Below the pieces are notes generated by a model, which did not search any database, was not told the DNA's origin, and saw only the letters and a list, made by a program, of their open reading frames with translations. A stretch of 64,000 nt of DNA. Origin: Alphaproteobacteria bacterium. Its GTDB lineage: Bacteria; Pseudomonadota; Alphaproteobacteria; UBA6615. The stretch lies in NCBI GenBank assembly GCA_021774575.1, contig JAJFIX010000006.1, positions 124,001 to 188,000 of the forward strand, in the 5' to 3' direction. A program made the position numbers and the translations under genes. Below, piece after piece: positions 8,424 to 15,793 of this stretch (the first letter of the stretch is position 1; each line of letters starts with the position of its first letter).

Positions 8424-9290
8424 TTAACTCATTGAGTCTGAGTTAAGTGTGAGTACGTGACGGCGCAATTCAGGTGTCACCGCCGGATCGACACCGAACC
8501 ATTGCGCGAAGGCTGGCCGCGCCTGATGCAACAACATGCCCAGCCCGTCAATTGCAATACATCCTTTGGCCCGCGCCTGGACTAACAGCTGTGTTTCCAG
8601 AGGGGTATAAACAATGTCGTTTACCACCGCGTCACCGGCCAGAGCTGACAAGTCTATTTCCAGCGGCGGCTGCCCGACCATGCCTAAACTGGTTGTATTC
8701 ACCACCAGTTTCGCACCGTCTAGGCGTTCCGTCCGGCTTGCCCAATCGGCGCAGATAATTTTTGCATGAGACGCGGTCAAGCGTGCGGCAAGAGCCTCGG
8801 CCCTGGCCCGACTGCGATTACACAAAACAATATCGGTTGCCCCCGCCTCCAATAGAGCAACACAAACGGCGCGGGCAGCTCCACCGGCTCCGAGAATTAG
8901 AATTTTCCCGGCATTAAAGGCTAGATCTGGCGCTCCATCTTTAATGTTTTCGATGAAACCGTAGGCATCGGTATTTATTCCCCTCAATCGCCCACCGGGA
9001 CCAACGATTATCGTGTTGACCGCGCCGATATGCTCCGCGGCGGAATCTACATCATCCAAGAAATTGAAACCGGCCTGTTTATGGGGAACCGTCAAATTGG
9101 CGCCACGAAACCCCATCGCCGGAAGGGCGCTCAACGCTGTTGCTAGATTCTTCGGATCAACCGGTAGCGGAATATAGGCGCCATCGATCCCATAGTATTT
9201 GAGCCAAAACCCGTGCAATTGTGGGGAGCGCGAATGGGCAACCGGCCAGCCCATGACCCCTGCGATCAGTGTTTTTCCTGTAATGTTCAT
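8424..9290 (-). CDS. aroE: Shikimate dehydrogenase
   Basis: Reduces 3-dehydroshikimate to shikimate with NADPH in aromatic amino acid synthesis. The 288 residues (from MNITGKTLIAGVMGWP) contain the substrate motif HSRSPQLHG, the catalytic lysine in NLTVPHKQ and the nucleotide-binding GAGGAARAVCVALLEAG followed by NRSRARAEAL. The open frame runs upstream to 9425, but its first 45 residues overlap maf and are not aroE-like; the ATG at 9290 overlaps the maf stop by 4 bases (ATGA), marking translational coupling. Confidence 0.95.
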   Translation of the reverse strand: MNITGKTLIAGVMGWPVAHSRSPQLHGFWLKYYGIDGAYIPLPVDPKNLATALSALPAMGFRGANLTVPHKQAGFNFLDDVDSAAEHIGAVNTIIVGPGGRLRGINTDAYGFIENIKDGAPDLAFNAGKILILGAGGAARAVCVALLEAGATDIVLCNRSRARAEALAARLTASHAKIICADWASRTERLDGAKLVVNTTSLGMVGQPPLEIDLSALAGDAVVNDIVYTPLETQLLVQARAKGCIAIDGLGMLLHQARPAFAQWFGVDPAVTPELRRHVLTLNSDSMS

Positions 9291-9889
9291 TTTCGGATGA
9301 TGTCGTTCGCCCGCAAAAAACGCAATAACGGCAGCAGAGGCAAACCAAGGGTGGTAAAATAATCGGCGGAAATTTCTGAAAAAAGCTGAACGCCCATTCC
9401 TTCCAACTGATACGACCCGGCACAAGCCAGCGTCTCGTCAGTCACAACCGCTAGATAACTATCGAGAAACCCCACACTAAAATTTCGCATGGTTAGGACC
9501 GCGACTTCAGTGTGATGCCAGAGCGATTTCTCGGCATGAACGGCGATAACACTGGTCCATAATTTGTGTGACTTTCCGCGTAGTTCCAGAAGATGGGCCT
9601 TGGCAATTGATTTGTCCTTCGGCTTATCATAGATAACACCGTCGCAGGCCAATACCTGATCCGCCCCGATTATGAGATGGCCTGGCCAAGAGGCGGATAT
9701 TTCTACTGCCTTCAATTCACCGAGTCGCTCGGCAATCGTACCTGGGCTGGCGCCATCAGCAATGAGTTCGGTTTTCACCGCACCCTCATCGATGTGGGCC
9801 GGAACAACATCGTGCAGTACACCCGCATCAAGTAGGAGCTTGGAGCGAATTGGGCTTGCTGACGCTAGAATGACCGACATTGGGGCCAT
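9287..9889 (-). CDS. maf: Maf family nucleotide pyrophosphatase
   Basis: Maf-type house-cleaning pyrophosphatase acting on non-canonical or modified nucleotides (dTTP/UTP or m7GTP type; the subtype cannot be decided here). The 200-residue frame shows the family signatures ILASASPIRSKLL near the N-terminus, AHIDEGAVK, IIGADQVLACDG and ELRGKSHKLWTSV. The start could be the second Met (residue 4). It sits between aroE (4-base overlap) and the PPSR gene (one-base overlap, TAATG). Confidence 0.93.
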   Translation of the reverse strand: MAPMSVILASASPIRSKLLLDAGVLHDVVPAHIDEGAVKTELIADGASPGTIAERLGELKAVEISASWPGHLIIGADQVLACDGVIYDKPKDKSIAKAHLLELRGKSHKLWTSVIAVHAEKSLWHHTEVAVLTMRNFSVGFLDSYLAVVTDETLACAGSYQLEGMGVQLFSEISADYFTTLGLPLLPLLRFLRANDIIRK

Positions 9890-10719
9890 TATTCGCCCTC
9901 GTTCGCTGCTGCTTCATTCAAAATTTGCAGGATCGCCGAAGCGGTCTCTTCTATTGATCGATGGGAGACGTCGATAATCGGCCATTTCATTTTTAGATAA
10001 AGTTTGCGTGCAGCAATTGTCTCCGCCTTCACCTGCTCCGGGTCGACATACGCCGTCGGCTCTTCTTGGCTCAACGACATTAAGCGCGATCGGCGTATTT
10101 CCACCAATCGTTTGGGATTATTTGTCAGCGCTATGATGCGAGGGGCGGACGGGCCTTTAATTGCAAATACTTGGCTAGGTAGCGTGATATCAGGCACATA
10201 AGGAATGTTTGCAGCCTTAACTCCACGATTTCCAAGATATAGGCATGTTGGAGTTTTTGAGGTCCGCGAAACGCCAACAAGGACCACATCTGCCGATCCG
10301 AGCCCATCAAGGCCCTGACCGTCATCATGGGCGAGCACCCAATCCATTGCTTCGATGCGTCTGAAATAATCCGCATCCATGGCGTGCTGGCGGCCAGGTC
10401 GATGACCCGGCTGTTCATCCAAATATGAGCCAAGAGCCTGCATTATCGGGTCCAAAACAGAAACGCATGGCGTTCCGAGTTTTCGACAGCCACTGAGCAA
10501 TTGGTCGCGTAGATCATTGTCCACGAGAGTAAAGACGACAAGTCCCGGATTGGATTTTATATCCTCCAAAACCTGTTCCATCGCCCGCGATGTTCGTGCC
10601 ATCGGCCAGAGATGTTCAATGATTTGACCAACCTCGAACTGTGCCAAACAAGCACGCGTCACCGAGTGAATTGTCTCGCCGGTCGAATCAGATACAAGAT
10701 GTAGATGTCCTTGGCGCAC
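9889..10719 (-). CDS. Pyruvate phosphate dikinase regulatory protein (PPSR, DUF299)
   Basis: Bifunctional ADP-dependent kinase/Pi-dependent pyrophosphorylase of the PPSR family, which controls pyruvate phosphate dikinase or PEP synthase. The 276 residues begin with HLHLVSDSTGETIHSVTRA and contain the P-loop-like GVSRTSKTPTCLYLGNRG and the C-terminal WPIIDVSHRSIEETA motif, all characteristic. The start is GTG with GGTGAG just upstream. This is the RP001-type gene known to flank the replication origin in Caulobacter and Rickettsia, and it faces hemE across the AT-rich gap here. It is probably the first gene of the run through to dnaQ. Confidence 0.94.
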   Translation of the reverse strand: MRQGHLHLVSDSTGETIHSVTRACLAQFEVGQIIEHLWPMARTSRAMEQVLEDIKSNPGLVVFTLVDNDLRDQLLSGCRKLGTPCVSVLDPIMQALGSYLDEQPGHRPGRQHAMDADYFRRIEAMDWVLAHDDGQGLDGLGSADVVLVGVSRTSKTPTCLYLGNRGVKAANIPYVPDITLPSQVFAIKGPSAPRIIALTNNPKRLVEIRRSRLMSLSQEEPTAYVDPEQVKAETIAARKLYLKMKWPIIDVSHRSIEETASAILQILNEAAANEGE

Positions 10720-10946
10720 GTCTCACCCCACAAAAATTTTCACATTCATATTTTGACGAGCCTATTTATGCCCTATTGCCAGGTATTATTTTTGAATTCG
10801 ATGGATAACTGACGAATTTGTATAGGACTGCATTTTTCTTTAAACCCAATTGGATTTTCAATCCCGTCCTTCTGCTCCTGTTACTAAATATAATCACCGA
10901 TGAGGACGAAGGGTTTTTTCGGTACTTATGACCGATTAAATTTACT

Positions 10947-10955
10947 GGTGAATAA
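10947..10955 (-). promoter_or_regulatory. DnaA-box-like 9-mer
   Basis: The minus strand reads TTATTCACC, one mismatch from TTATNCACA. It lies in the PPSR-hemE gap; a single word like this could occur by chance in AT-rich DNA. Confidence 0.45.
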
Positions 10956-11023
10956 ATTACCACACACCACATCGCCCTTTATTACTGGTAATTAGAGATA
11001 TTTTATCCCAATACAGGCAGTGA

Positions 11024-11032
11024 TTATCCCCA
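11024..11032 (+). promoter_or_regulatory. DnaA-box-like 9-mer
   Basis: TTATCCCCA differs from TTATCCACA at one position. It is 9 bases before the next DnaA-like word and 12 bases after a weaker one (TTATCCCAA, 11003-11011), so the three form a same-strand cluster. Confidence 0.5.
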
Positions 11033-11041
11033 GATAATAAT

Positions 11042-11050
11042 ATATCCACA
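11042..11050 (+). promoter_or_regulatory. DnaA-box-like 9-mer
   Basis: ATATCCACA matches the consensus TTATCCACA except for the first base. It is the best candidate DnaA box in the gap and shares orientation with its neighbour at 11024-11032. Confidence 0.55.
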
Positions 11051-11108
11051 CCGGGATCTTTATAAAATTTAATCCCCGATTCACCGCCGACCAACCACTA
11101 CTACTATC

Positions 11109-11126
11109 TAAGATTTTAAAATCTTA
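11109..11126. repeat. 18-bp perfect palindrome in the putative origin
   Basis: taagattttaaaatctta is a perfect inverted repeat with no spacer, all A/T except for two G-C pairs. It lies 92 bases before the hemE start. It could be an operator for hemE, part of the unwinding region, or a binding site for an origin regulator; the sequence alone does not decide. Confidence 0.85.
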
Positions 11127-11218
11127 TTTGAATTAGATGGCTTGGAATTCACTGCAAAATCGGTGATTTTATCGAGCAGTTCACACGTTCAGTCGCCAAA
11201 GGATTTGGTATCGAAAAT

Positions 11219-12268
11219 ATGACCACAGAAAAAATTATCCTGCGATCACTCCTGGGTCACGAAGTTGAGCGGCCGCCTTTTTGGTTCATGCGTCAGGCCG
11301 GAAGATTTTTGCCCGAATACCGGAAAATACGAGCGTCCGTCCGTGGATTTCTTGATTTGTGTTACAACTCAGAATTGGCCGAGGAAGTAACGCTTCAACC
11401 CGTGCAGCGATTTGATACCGATGCAGCAATCTTATTTGCGGATATACTTTTGGTTCCACACGCCTTGGGACAGGATTTGGCGTTTTTGGAGGGTGAGGGA
11501 CCGGTTTTAGATCCGATTCGAAATATTAGTGGGTTAGATGCGTTACGACCGGAAGGTCTTTTAGAAAAACTATCGCCAATTTTTTCCACGGTCGAGCGGC
11601 TTGCAAGATCGTTAGCTCCAGAAAAAGCGCTAATTGGATTTGCGGGTGCACCATGGACTGTTGCGACTTACATGGTTGAAGGTCGAGCGAGCCGAGATTA
11701 TCCGAATATTAAAAATTGGGCATACGGTGATCCGGCGGGATTTGGCAAGCTCGTCAGTTTGCTTGAGGACGCGACAGCGCAATATCTGATTTTTCAGGCA
11801 AATGCTGGTGCCGACGCATTACAATTATTTGATACCTGGGCAGGTGTTTTACCTGCGGATATGCAGGAACGCTGGGTCGTTCAACCGACGAAAAGGATAG
11901 TTGATAGCGTTAGAAAAGTTCATCCAAATATTCCAATCATTGGATTTCCGAAGGGAATCGGACCTGGACTAATACGCTACGCGAATATTACCGGTGTTTC
12001 GGCGGTTGGATTGGATACCAGCATGGATCCCGCTTGGGCAGCCAAATATATTCAACCAATTTGCGGTATACAGGGCAATCTTGATCCGGGACTTTTGTCT
12101 GCTGGTGGAGATACTATGCTGGCGTCGGCAAATGAAATTATTGATGACCTTAAATCTGGTCCGCATATATTTAATTTAGGTCATGGAATATGGCCAACAA
12201 CGGATCCTAATCATTTGGCTGATCTCGTAGCTATGATCCGAAATTATCGATATTCGCGGCTGGATTAG
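11219..12268 (+). CDS. hemE: Uroporphyrinogen decarboxylase
   Basis: Removes four carboxyl groups from uroporphyrinogen III to give coproporphyrinogen III in haem synthesis. The 349 residues carry the two family signatures, WFMRQAGRFLPEYR near the N-terminus and GFAGAPWTVATYMVEG in the middle. Length is normal. The gene is notably AT-rich: sampled 60-base lines give about 38% G+C against 55-62% in argG and gcv genes. It is adjacent to the putative oriC and followed directly by hemH. Confidence 0.96.
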   Translation: MTTEKIILRSLLGHEVERPPFWFMRQAGRFLPEYRKIRASVRGFLDLCYNSELAEEVTLQPVQRFDTDAAILFADILLVPHALGQDLAFLEGEGPVLDPIRNISGLDALRPEGLLEKLSPIFSTVERLARSLAPEKALIGFAGAPWTVATYMVEGRASRDYPNIKNWAYGDPAGFGKLVSLLEDATAQYLIFQANAGADALQLFDTWAGVLPADMQERWVVQPTKRIVDSVRKVHPNIPIIGFPKGIGPGLIRYANITGVSAVGLDTSMDPAWAAKYIQPICGIQGNLDPGLLSAGGDTMLASANEIIDDLKSGPHIFNLGHGIWPTTDPNHLADLVAMIRNYRYSRLD

Positions 12269-13342
12269 GTGGTCATTTTGGATCGAGAAAAACGTAAAAT
12301 TGCGATTGTTTTATTTAATTTGGGTGGCCCAGATAGTCCTAAAGCTGTTCGGCCATTTCTTTATAACTTGTTTCGGGATCCTGCAATAATTGGAGCACCT
12401 TGGCTAATCAGGTATGCGTTAGCACATCTAATATCCCGATTACGCGATAAGAAGGCACAGAATATTTATAACCTTATCGGTGGAAAATCACCGATACTCG
12501 CGAACACTCTGGTTCAGGCACGCGCTTTGGAAAATTCTCTCAATAAGGCGTTGGGTGACGAATTTAAGTGTTTTATCGGGATGCGATATTGGCGCCCGTT
12601 TATTTCTGAGGCCGCGCGGGACGTTGTTGCGTTTGGCCCGGATAAGGTCATTTTATTGCCTCTTTATCCGCAGTTTTCAACAACAACTACAAATTCTAGT
12701 CTAATCGAGTGGCAGAAGCAGGCCGACAGGCTTAATTTTAGGCCGAGAACGTCGATAATTGGGTGTTTTCCTACCTACCTTGGTTTTGTCGGGGCAATCG
12801 CAAATTCCCTTCAGTTGGAACTCGATAAGCTCGATGCAATTAGTGAGGTTCGAGTACTGTTTACCGCCCACGGCTTACCCGAAAAGATAGTGTCTGCTGG
12901 TGACCCCTATCAATGGCAAGTTGAGCAAACGGTTGAGTCAATATTGAATAATCTCAATTATCCGGACATTGATAGTGTCATTTGCTATCAGAGTCGGGTC
13001 GGGCCGATGAAATGGATTGGGCCTGCAACGTCCGACGAAATTTCGCGCGCCGGTCGGCAGGGTAAGGCACTTTTGGTTGTTCCAGTTGCTTTCGTTTCAG
13101 AACATTCCGAAACGCTGGTTGAGTTGGATATTGAATATGCTGAACTTGCCGGTAAGGCAGGTGTTCCCACTTATCGACGTCTCAGCACAGTTGGCGCTAA
13201 TGCCGTTTTTATCGATGGGTTGGCCGAGCTGATTACTGGCGCCGATGCTCGTGGGCAAGGCCCCTATTGTCAGATGGGCGATCGGATTTGCCCGTCTGAG
13301 TTCGAACGGTGTGTTTGTGTCCATGGGGAGTTAAATAATTGA
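12269..13342 (+). CDS. hemH: Ferrochelatase
   Basis: Inserts Fe2+ into protoporphyrin IX. Signatures include NLGGPDSP at the N-terminus, the catalytic-histidine motif LFTAHGLP and QSRVGPMKWIGP. The C-terminus contains C334, C341, C348 and C350 (CPSEFERCVC), which resembles the [2Fe-2S] cluster ligands reported in some bacterial ferrochelatases such as that of Caulobacter. The frame begins with GTG immediately after the hemE stop; a TTG at 12278, preceded by AGGTGG, is an equally good start. It is AT-rich like hemE and overlaps hemJ by 4 bases. Confidence 0.95.
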   Translation: MVILDREKRKIAIVLFNLGGPDSPKAVRPFLYNLFRDPAIIGAPWLIRYALAHLISRLRDKKAQNIYNLIGGKSPILANTLVQARALENSLNKALGDEFKCFIGMRYWRPFISEAARDVVAFGPDKVILLPLYPQFSTTTTNSSLIEWQKQADRLNFRPRTSIIGCFPTYLGFVGAIANSLQLELDKLDAISEVRVLFTAHGLPEKIVSAGDPYQWQVEQTVESILNNLNYPDIDSVICYQSRVGPMKWIGPATSDEISRAGRQGKALLVVPVAFVSEHSETLVELDIEYAELAGKAGVPTYRRLSTVGANAVFIDGLAELITGADARGQGPYCQMGDRICPSEFERCVCVHGELNN

Positions 13343-13782
13343 GTATTTTGGCCGCATATTATCCTGTGTTCAAAGCATTGCATATTATCGCGGTTATTTC
13401 GTGGATGGCTGGGCTGCTCTATTTGCCTCGATTATTTGCCTACCATGCAAGTGCGGAAAACGGTTCGATGCAATCAGAGACTTTTAAGATAATGGAGCGC
13501 AGGCTGTTGCGCGGGATTATGACCCCGGCGATGGTTATGACGTTTGTGTTCGGTGGCTTGGTCATGGCGTCGTTGGGTATCGATTTTGGCAGTACTTGGG
13601 TTTGGATAAAATTCGTTGGGGTTGGCGGGCTGGTCGTTATTCACGGGCTTTTGGCCAAATGGCGAAAAGTGTTTGAGGCTGATACAAACCAACGGTCACC
13701 GCGCTTTTATAAGTTTGTAAATGAGATCCCAACAATATTGATGATCATCATTGTTTTTGTGGTTGTGATGAAGCCCTCCTGA
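13339..13782 (+). CDS. hemJ: Protoporphyrinogen oxidase HemJ
   Basis: HemJ-type (UPF0093) membrane enzyme that oxidises protoporphyrinogen IX to protoporphyrin IX. The 147 residues contain four hydrophobic helices and the conserved start FKALHIIAVISWMAGLLYLPRLF with the essential-type histidine, plus WVWIKFVGVGGLVVIHG. It starts with TTG overlapping the hemH stop by 4 bases, so hemEHJ form one operon giving three late haem steps. No HemG or HemY alternative is seen in this window. Confidence 0.93.
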   Translation: MSILAAYYPVFKALHIIAVISWMAGLLYLPRLFAYHASAENGSMQSETFKIMERRLLRGIMTPAMVMTFVFGGLVMASLGIDFGSTWVWIKFVGVGGLVVIHGLLAKWRKVFEADTNQRSPRFYKFVNEIPTILMIIIVFVVVMKPS

Positions 13783-13987
13783 GGCGCCAGACAATGACAA
13801 TTTGTGAGTTAAATATCTAATTTTGTTGACTTCTGTAGGCACAGTCTCTAACTGGATAGATCGAGTTGCTGGCGATTGCCCGCACTCTCATTCTCATTCG
13901 AAGTCTTTCCTGCCCTTCCTGCAAGGCGTGAAATTCTGTGCGCCTGGTCACAGATAGCGCTCTACATCCAGCCCGGAAAATCTCAAC

Positions 13988-15277
13988 ATGGTAAGCACAG
14001 AAATCGATACCGCTGACGATATGAATCTTCAGGATTTAAAGATGAAGACACCGTCTGAACTTCTGGCGTTTGCGGAAGAGCTGGAAATCGATAATGCCAG
14101 CACGTTGCGGACACAAGACATGTTGTTTGCCATTCTCAAGGAGCTGGCTGAAAACGATGTGCTGATCACTGGTGGCGGGGTCTTGGAAGTTTTATCCGAT
14201 GGATTTGGTTTTCTCCGGTCACCGGAATCAAATTATCTTCCGGGTCCAGATGATATTTATGTTTCACCCAGCCAGGTGCGGCGGTTTTCGCTGCGTACCG
14301 GGGATTCGGTTGAGGGTGAAATACGGGCGCCGAAGGAAGGCGAGAGATATTTTGCGTTGTTGCGCGTCAACAAGGTCAATTTTGACGATGTGGAGCAGAC
14401 CCGGCACAGGATCAATTTTGACAATTTAACGCCGCTTTATCCTGAGGAGAAACTTAGCCTCGAGATTACTGACGGCGAGAAGCCGAATAATACGTTGAGG
14501 GTGATCGAATTGGTCGCGCCGATTGGTAAGGGTCAGCGCGCTTTGCTGGTGTCGCCGCCCCGTACCGGCAAAACCGTGATGATGCAAAATATCGCTAAGG
14601 CGCTGATGGCAAATCATCCGGATGTCTACCTTATTGTGTTGCTGATCGATGAACGGCCCGAAGAAGTTACGGATATGCGGCGCTCGGTGAAGGGCGATGT
14701 GATTAGTTCGACTTTTGATGAACCGGCAACTCGCCATGTTCAGGTGGCGGAAATGGTAATTGCCCGTGCCAAGCGGCTTGTTGAGCATAAGCGCGACGTG
14801 GTGATTCTCTTGGATTCGATAACCCGTCTAGCTCGGGCCTATAACACAGTCGTTCCGTCGTCGGGCAAAGTTCTAACCGGCGGCGTTGATGCCAATGCCC
14901 TGCAACGACCGAAGCGCTTTTTTGGTGCTGCTCGCAACATTGAAGATGGCGGGTCCCTGACAATTATCTCAACTGCGCTCATTGATACCGGATCGCGGAT
15001 GGATGAAGTCATTTTCGAGGAATTTAAAGGAACCGGTAATTCCGAGATTATTCTCGATCGCAAACTTGCCGACAAGCGGACATTTCCGGCAATCGATATT
15101 ACGAAATCGGGAACTCGGAAAGAAGAGCTCTTGGTTGATAAGGGCACCCTATCAAAAATGTGGGTGTTGCGGCGTATCCTGCAGCCAATGGGTGTTGTTG
15201 ATGGGATGGAGTTTCTTTTGGATAAACTCAAATCATCTAAAAATAACGACGATTTCTTTGACAATATGAATCAATAG
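13988..15277 (+). CDS. rho: Transcription termination factor Rho
   Basis: Hexameric RNA helicase for factor-dependent termination. The 429 residues show the N-terminal Rho domain ([18 protein letters not shown]), the RNA-binding cold-shock-like fold ([30 protein letters not shown]), the Walker A PPRTGKT (K195), Walker [17 protein letters not shown] and the Q/R loops. The frame starts at ATG 13988; the internal ATG at 14021 (MNLQDL) matches the usual family start and may be used. The 205-base gap before it could hold a rho leader; I see no clear terminator or ORF in it. Confidence 0.97.
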   Translation: MVSTEIDTADDMNLQDLKMKTPSELLAFAEELEIDNASTLRTQDMLFAILKELAENDVLITGGGVLEVLSDGFGFLRSPESNYLPGPDDIYVSPSQVRRFSLRTGDSVEGEIRAPKEGERYFALLRVNKVNFDDVEQTRHRINFDNLTPLYPEEKLSLEITDGEKPNNTLRVIELVAPIGKGQRALLVSPPRTGKTVMMQNIAKALMANHPDVYLIVLLIDERPEEVTDMRRSVKGDVISSTFDEPATRHVQVAEMVIARAKRLVEHKRDVVILLDSITRLARAYNTVVPSSGKVLTGGVDANALQRPKRFFGAARNIEDGGSLTIISTALIDTGSRMDEVIFEEFKGTGNSEIILDRKLADKRTFPAIDITKSGTRKEELLVDKGTLSKMWVLRRILQPMGVVDGMEFLLDKLKSSKNNDDFFDNMNQ

Positions 15278-15293
15278 GGCGTTGGGGGCGGGT

Positions 15294-15782
15294 TTATACA
15301 CCGCTGCCGAGATTTAATCGCGGCTGCTTGGTTTCTAATTCCAGCAATTCTATCTTAGTGGCGTCACCCACACCGCCGGAAAAGCCTCCTAGTTTTCCGT
15401 TTGCTGCCGTCACACGATGACAGGGTATAATGACCGGGATCGGGTTTGCGCCACAGGCGCCACCAACCGCCCGGGCCGCTGTGCCAACGGATTTTGCGAG
15501 TTCGCCATATGTTTGCGTGCCGCCATAGGGTATGCGCATCATTGCGGCCCAGACTGTGTGCTGAAACATGGTTCCGGTCGGCGCTAGTGGCAATGTAAAA
15601 TCGGTACGGGTACCTTGAAAATATTCACAGAGCTGATTTTGCGTTTCATCAAGTAGAGGGTCTTCGTCGTTTTCGGGCAATCTAGGTGTATTTGCTACAA
15701 GCCACGTCACCCTGACAACTTGTTCGTTAGCGACGCGTATCTGCATTGGGCCCGTAGGCGTGTCGAATATGCGACATTTCAT
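15294..15782 (-). CDS. ogt: Methylated-DNA--protein-cysteine methyltransferase
   Basis: Suicide repair enzyme that takes the methyl group from O6-methylguanine. The 162 residues contain the active-site motif PCHRV with C121, the winged-helix segment FQHTVWAAMMRIPYGGTQTYGELA and the C-terminal GGFSGG loop. No AdaA zinc domain is fused, so it is the Ogt/AGT type. It is convergent with rho (16-base gap) and follows the yyaL-like gene, 11 bases away. Confidence 0.94.
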   Translation of the reverse strand: MKCRIFDTPTGPMQIRVANEQVVRVTWLVANTPRLPENDEDPLLDETQNQLCEYFQGTRTDFTLPLAPTGTMFQHTVWAAMMRIPYGGTQTYGELAKSVGTAARAVGGACGANPIPVIIPCHRVTAANGKLGGFSGGVGDATKIELLELETKQPRLNLGSGV

Positions 15783-15793
15783 TAGGGGTGCCT

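Larger units (their letters stand above)
10720..11218. other. Putative chromosomal replication origin (oriC)
   Basis: A 499-base AT-rich gap without a credible gene separates the divergent PPSR gene and hemE. Established work on Caulobacter and Rickettsia places oriC exactly between these two genes (the RP001-hemE interval). The sequence shows DnaA-box-like 9-mers (11042-11050, 11024-11032 and 10947-10955, each one mismatch from the consensus, plus weaker ones at 11003-11011 and 10800-10808), long A/T runs, and an 18-bp perfect palindrome at 11109-11126. The parS sites lie about 10 kb away, the expected distance. Promoters for both flanking genes must also lie here. I infer origin function. 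Confidence 0.75.

Noticed and set aside
9291-9425. Upstream extension of the aroE frame
   Set aside because: The extra 45 residues overlap maf and lack shikimate dehydrogenase similarity; the ATG at 9290 shares the ATGA overlap with the maf stop.
13826-13854. Possible rho promoter (TTGACT, 17-base spacer, TAACTG)
   Set aside because: The -35 element fits, but the -10 hexamer matches TATAAT at only two positions, so it was not listed as a feature.
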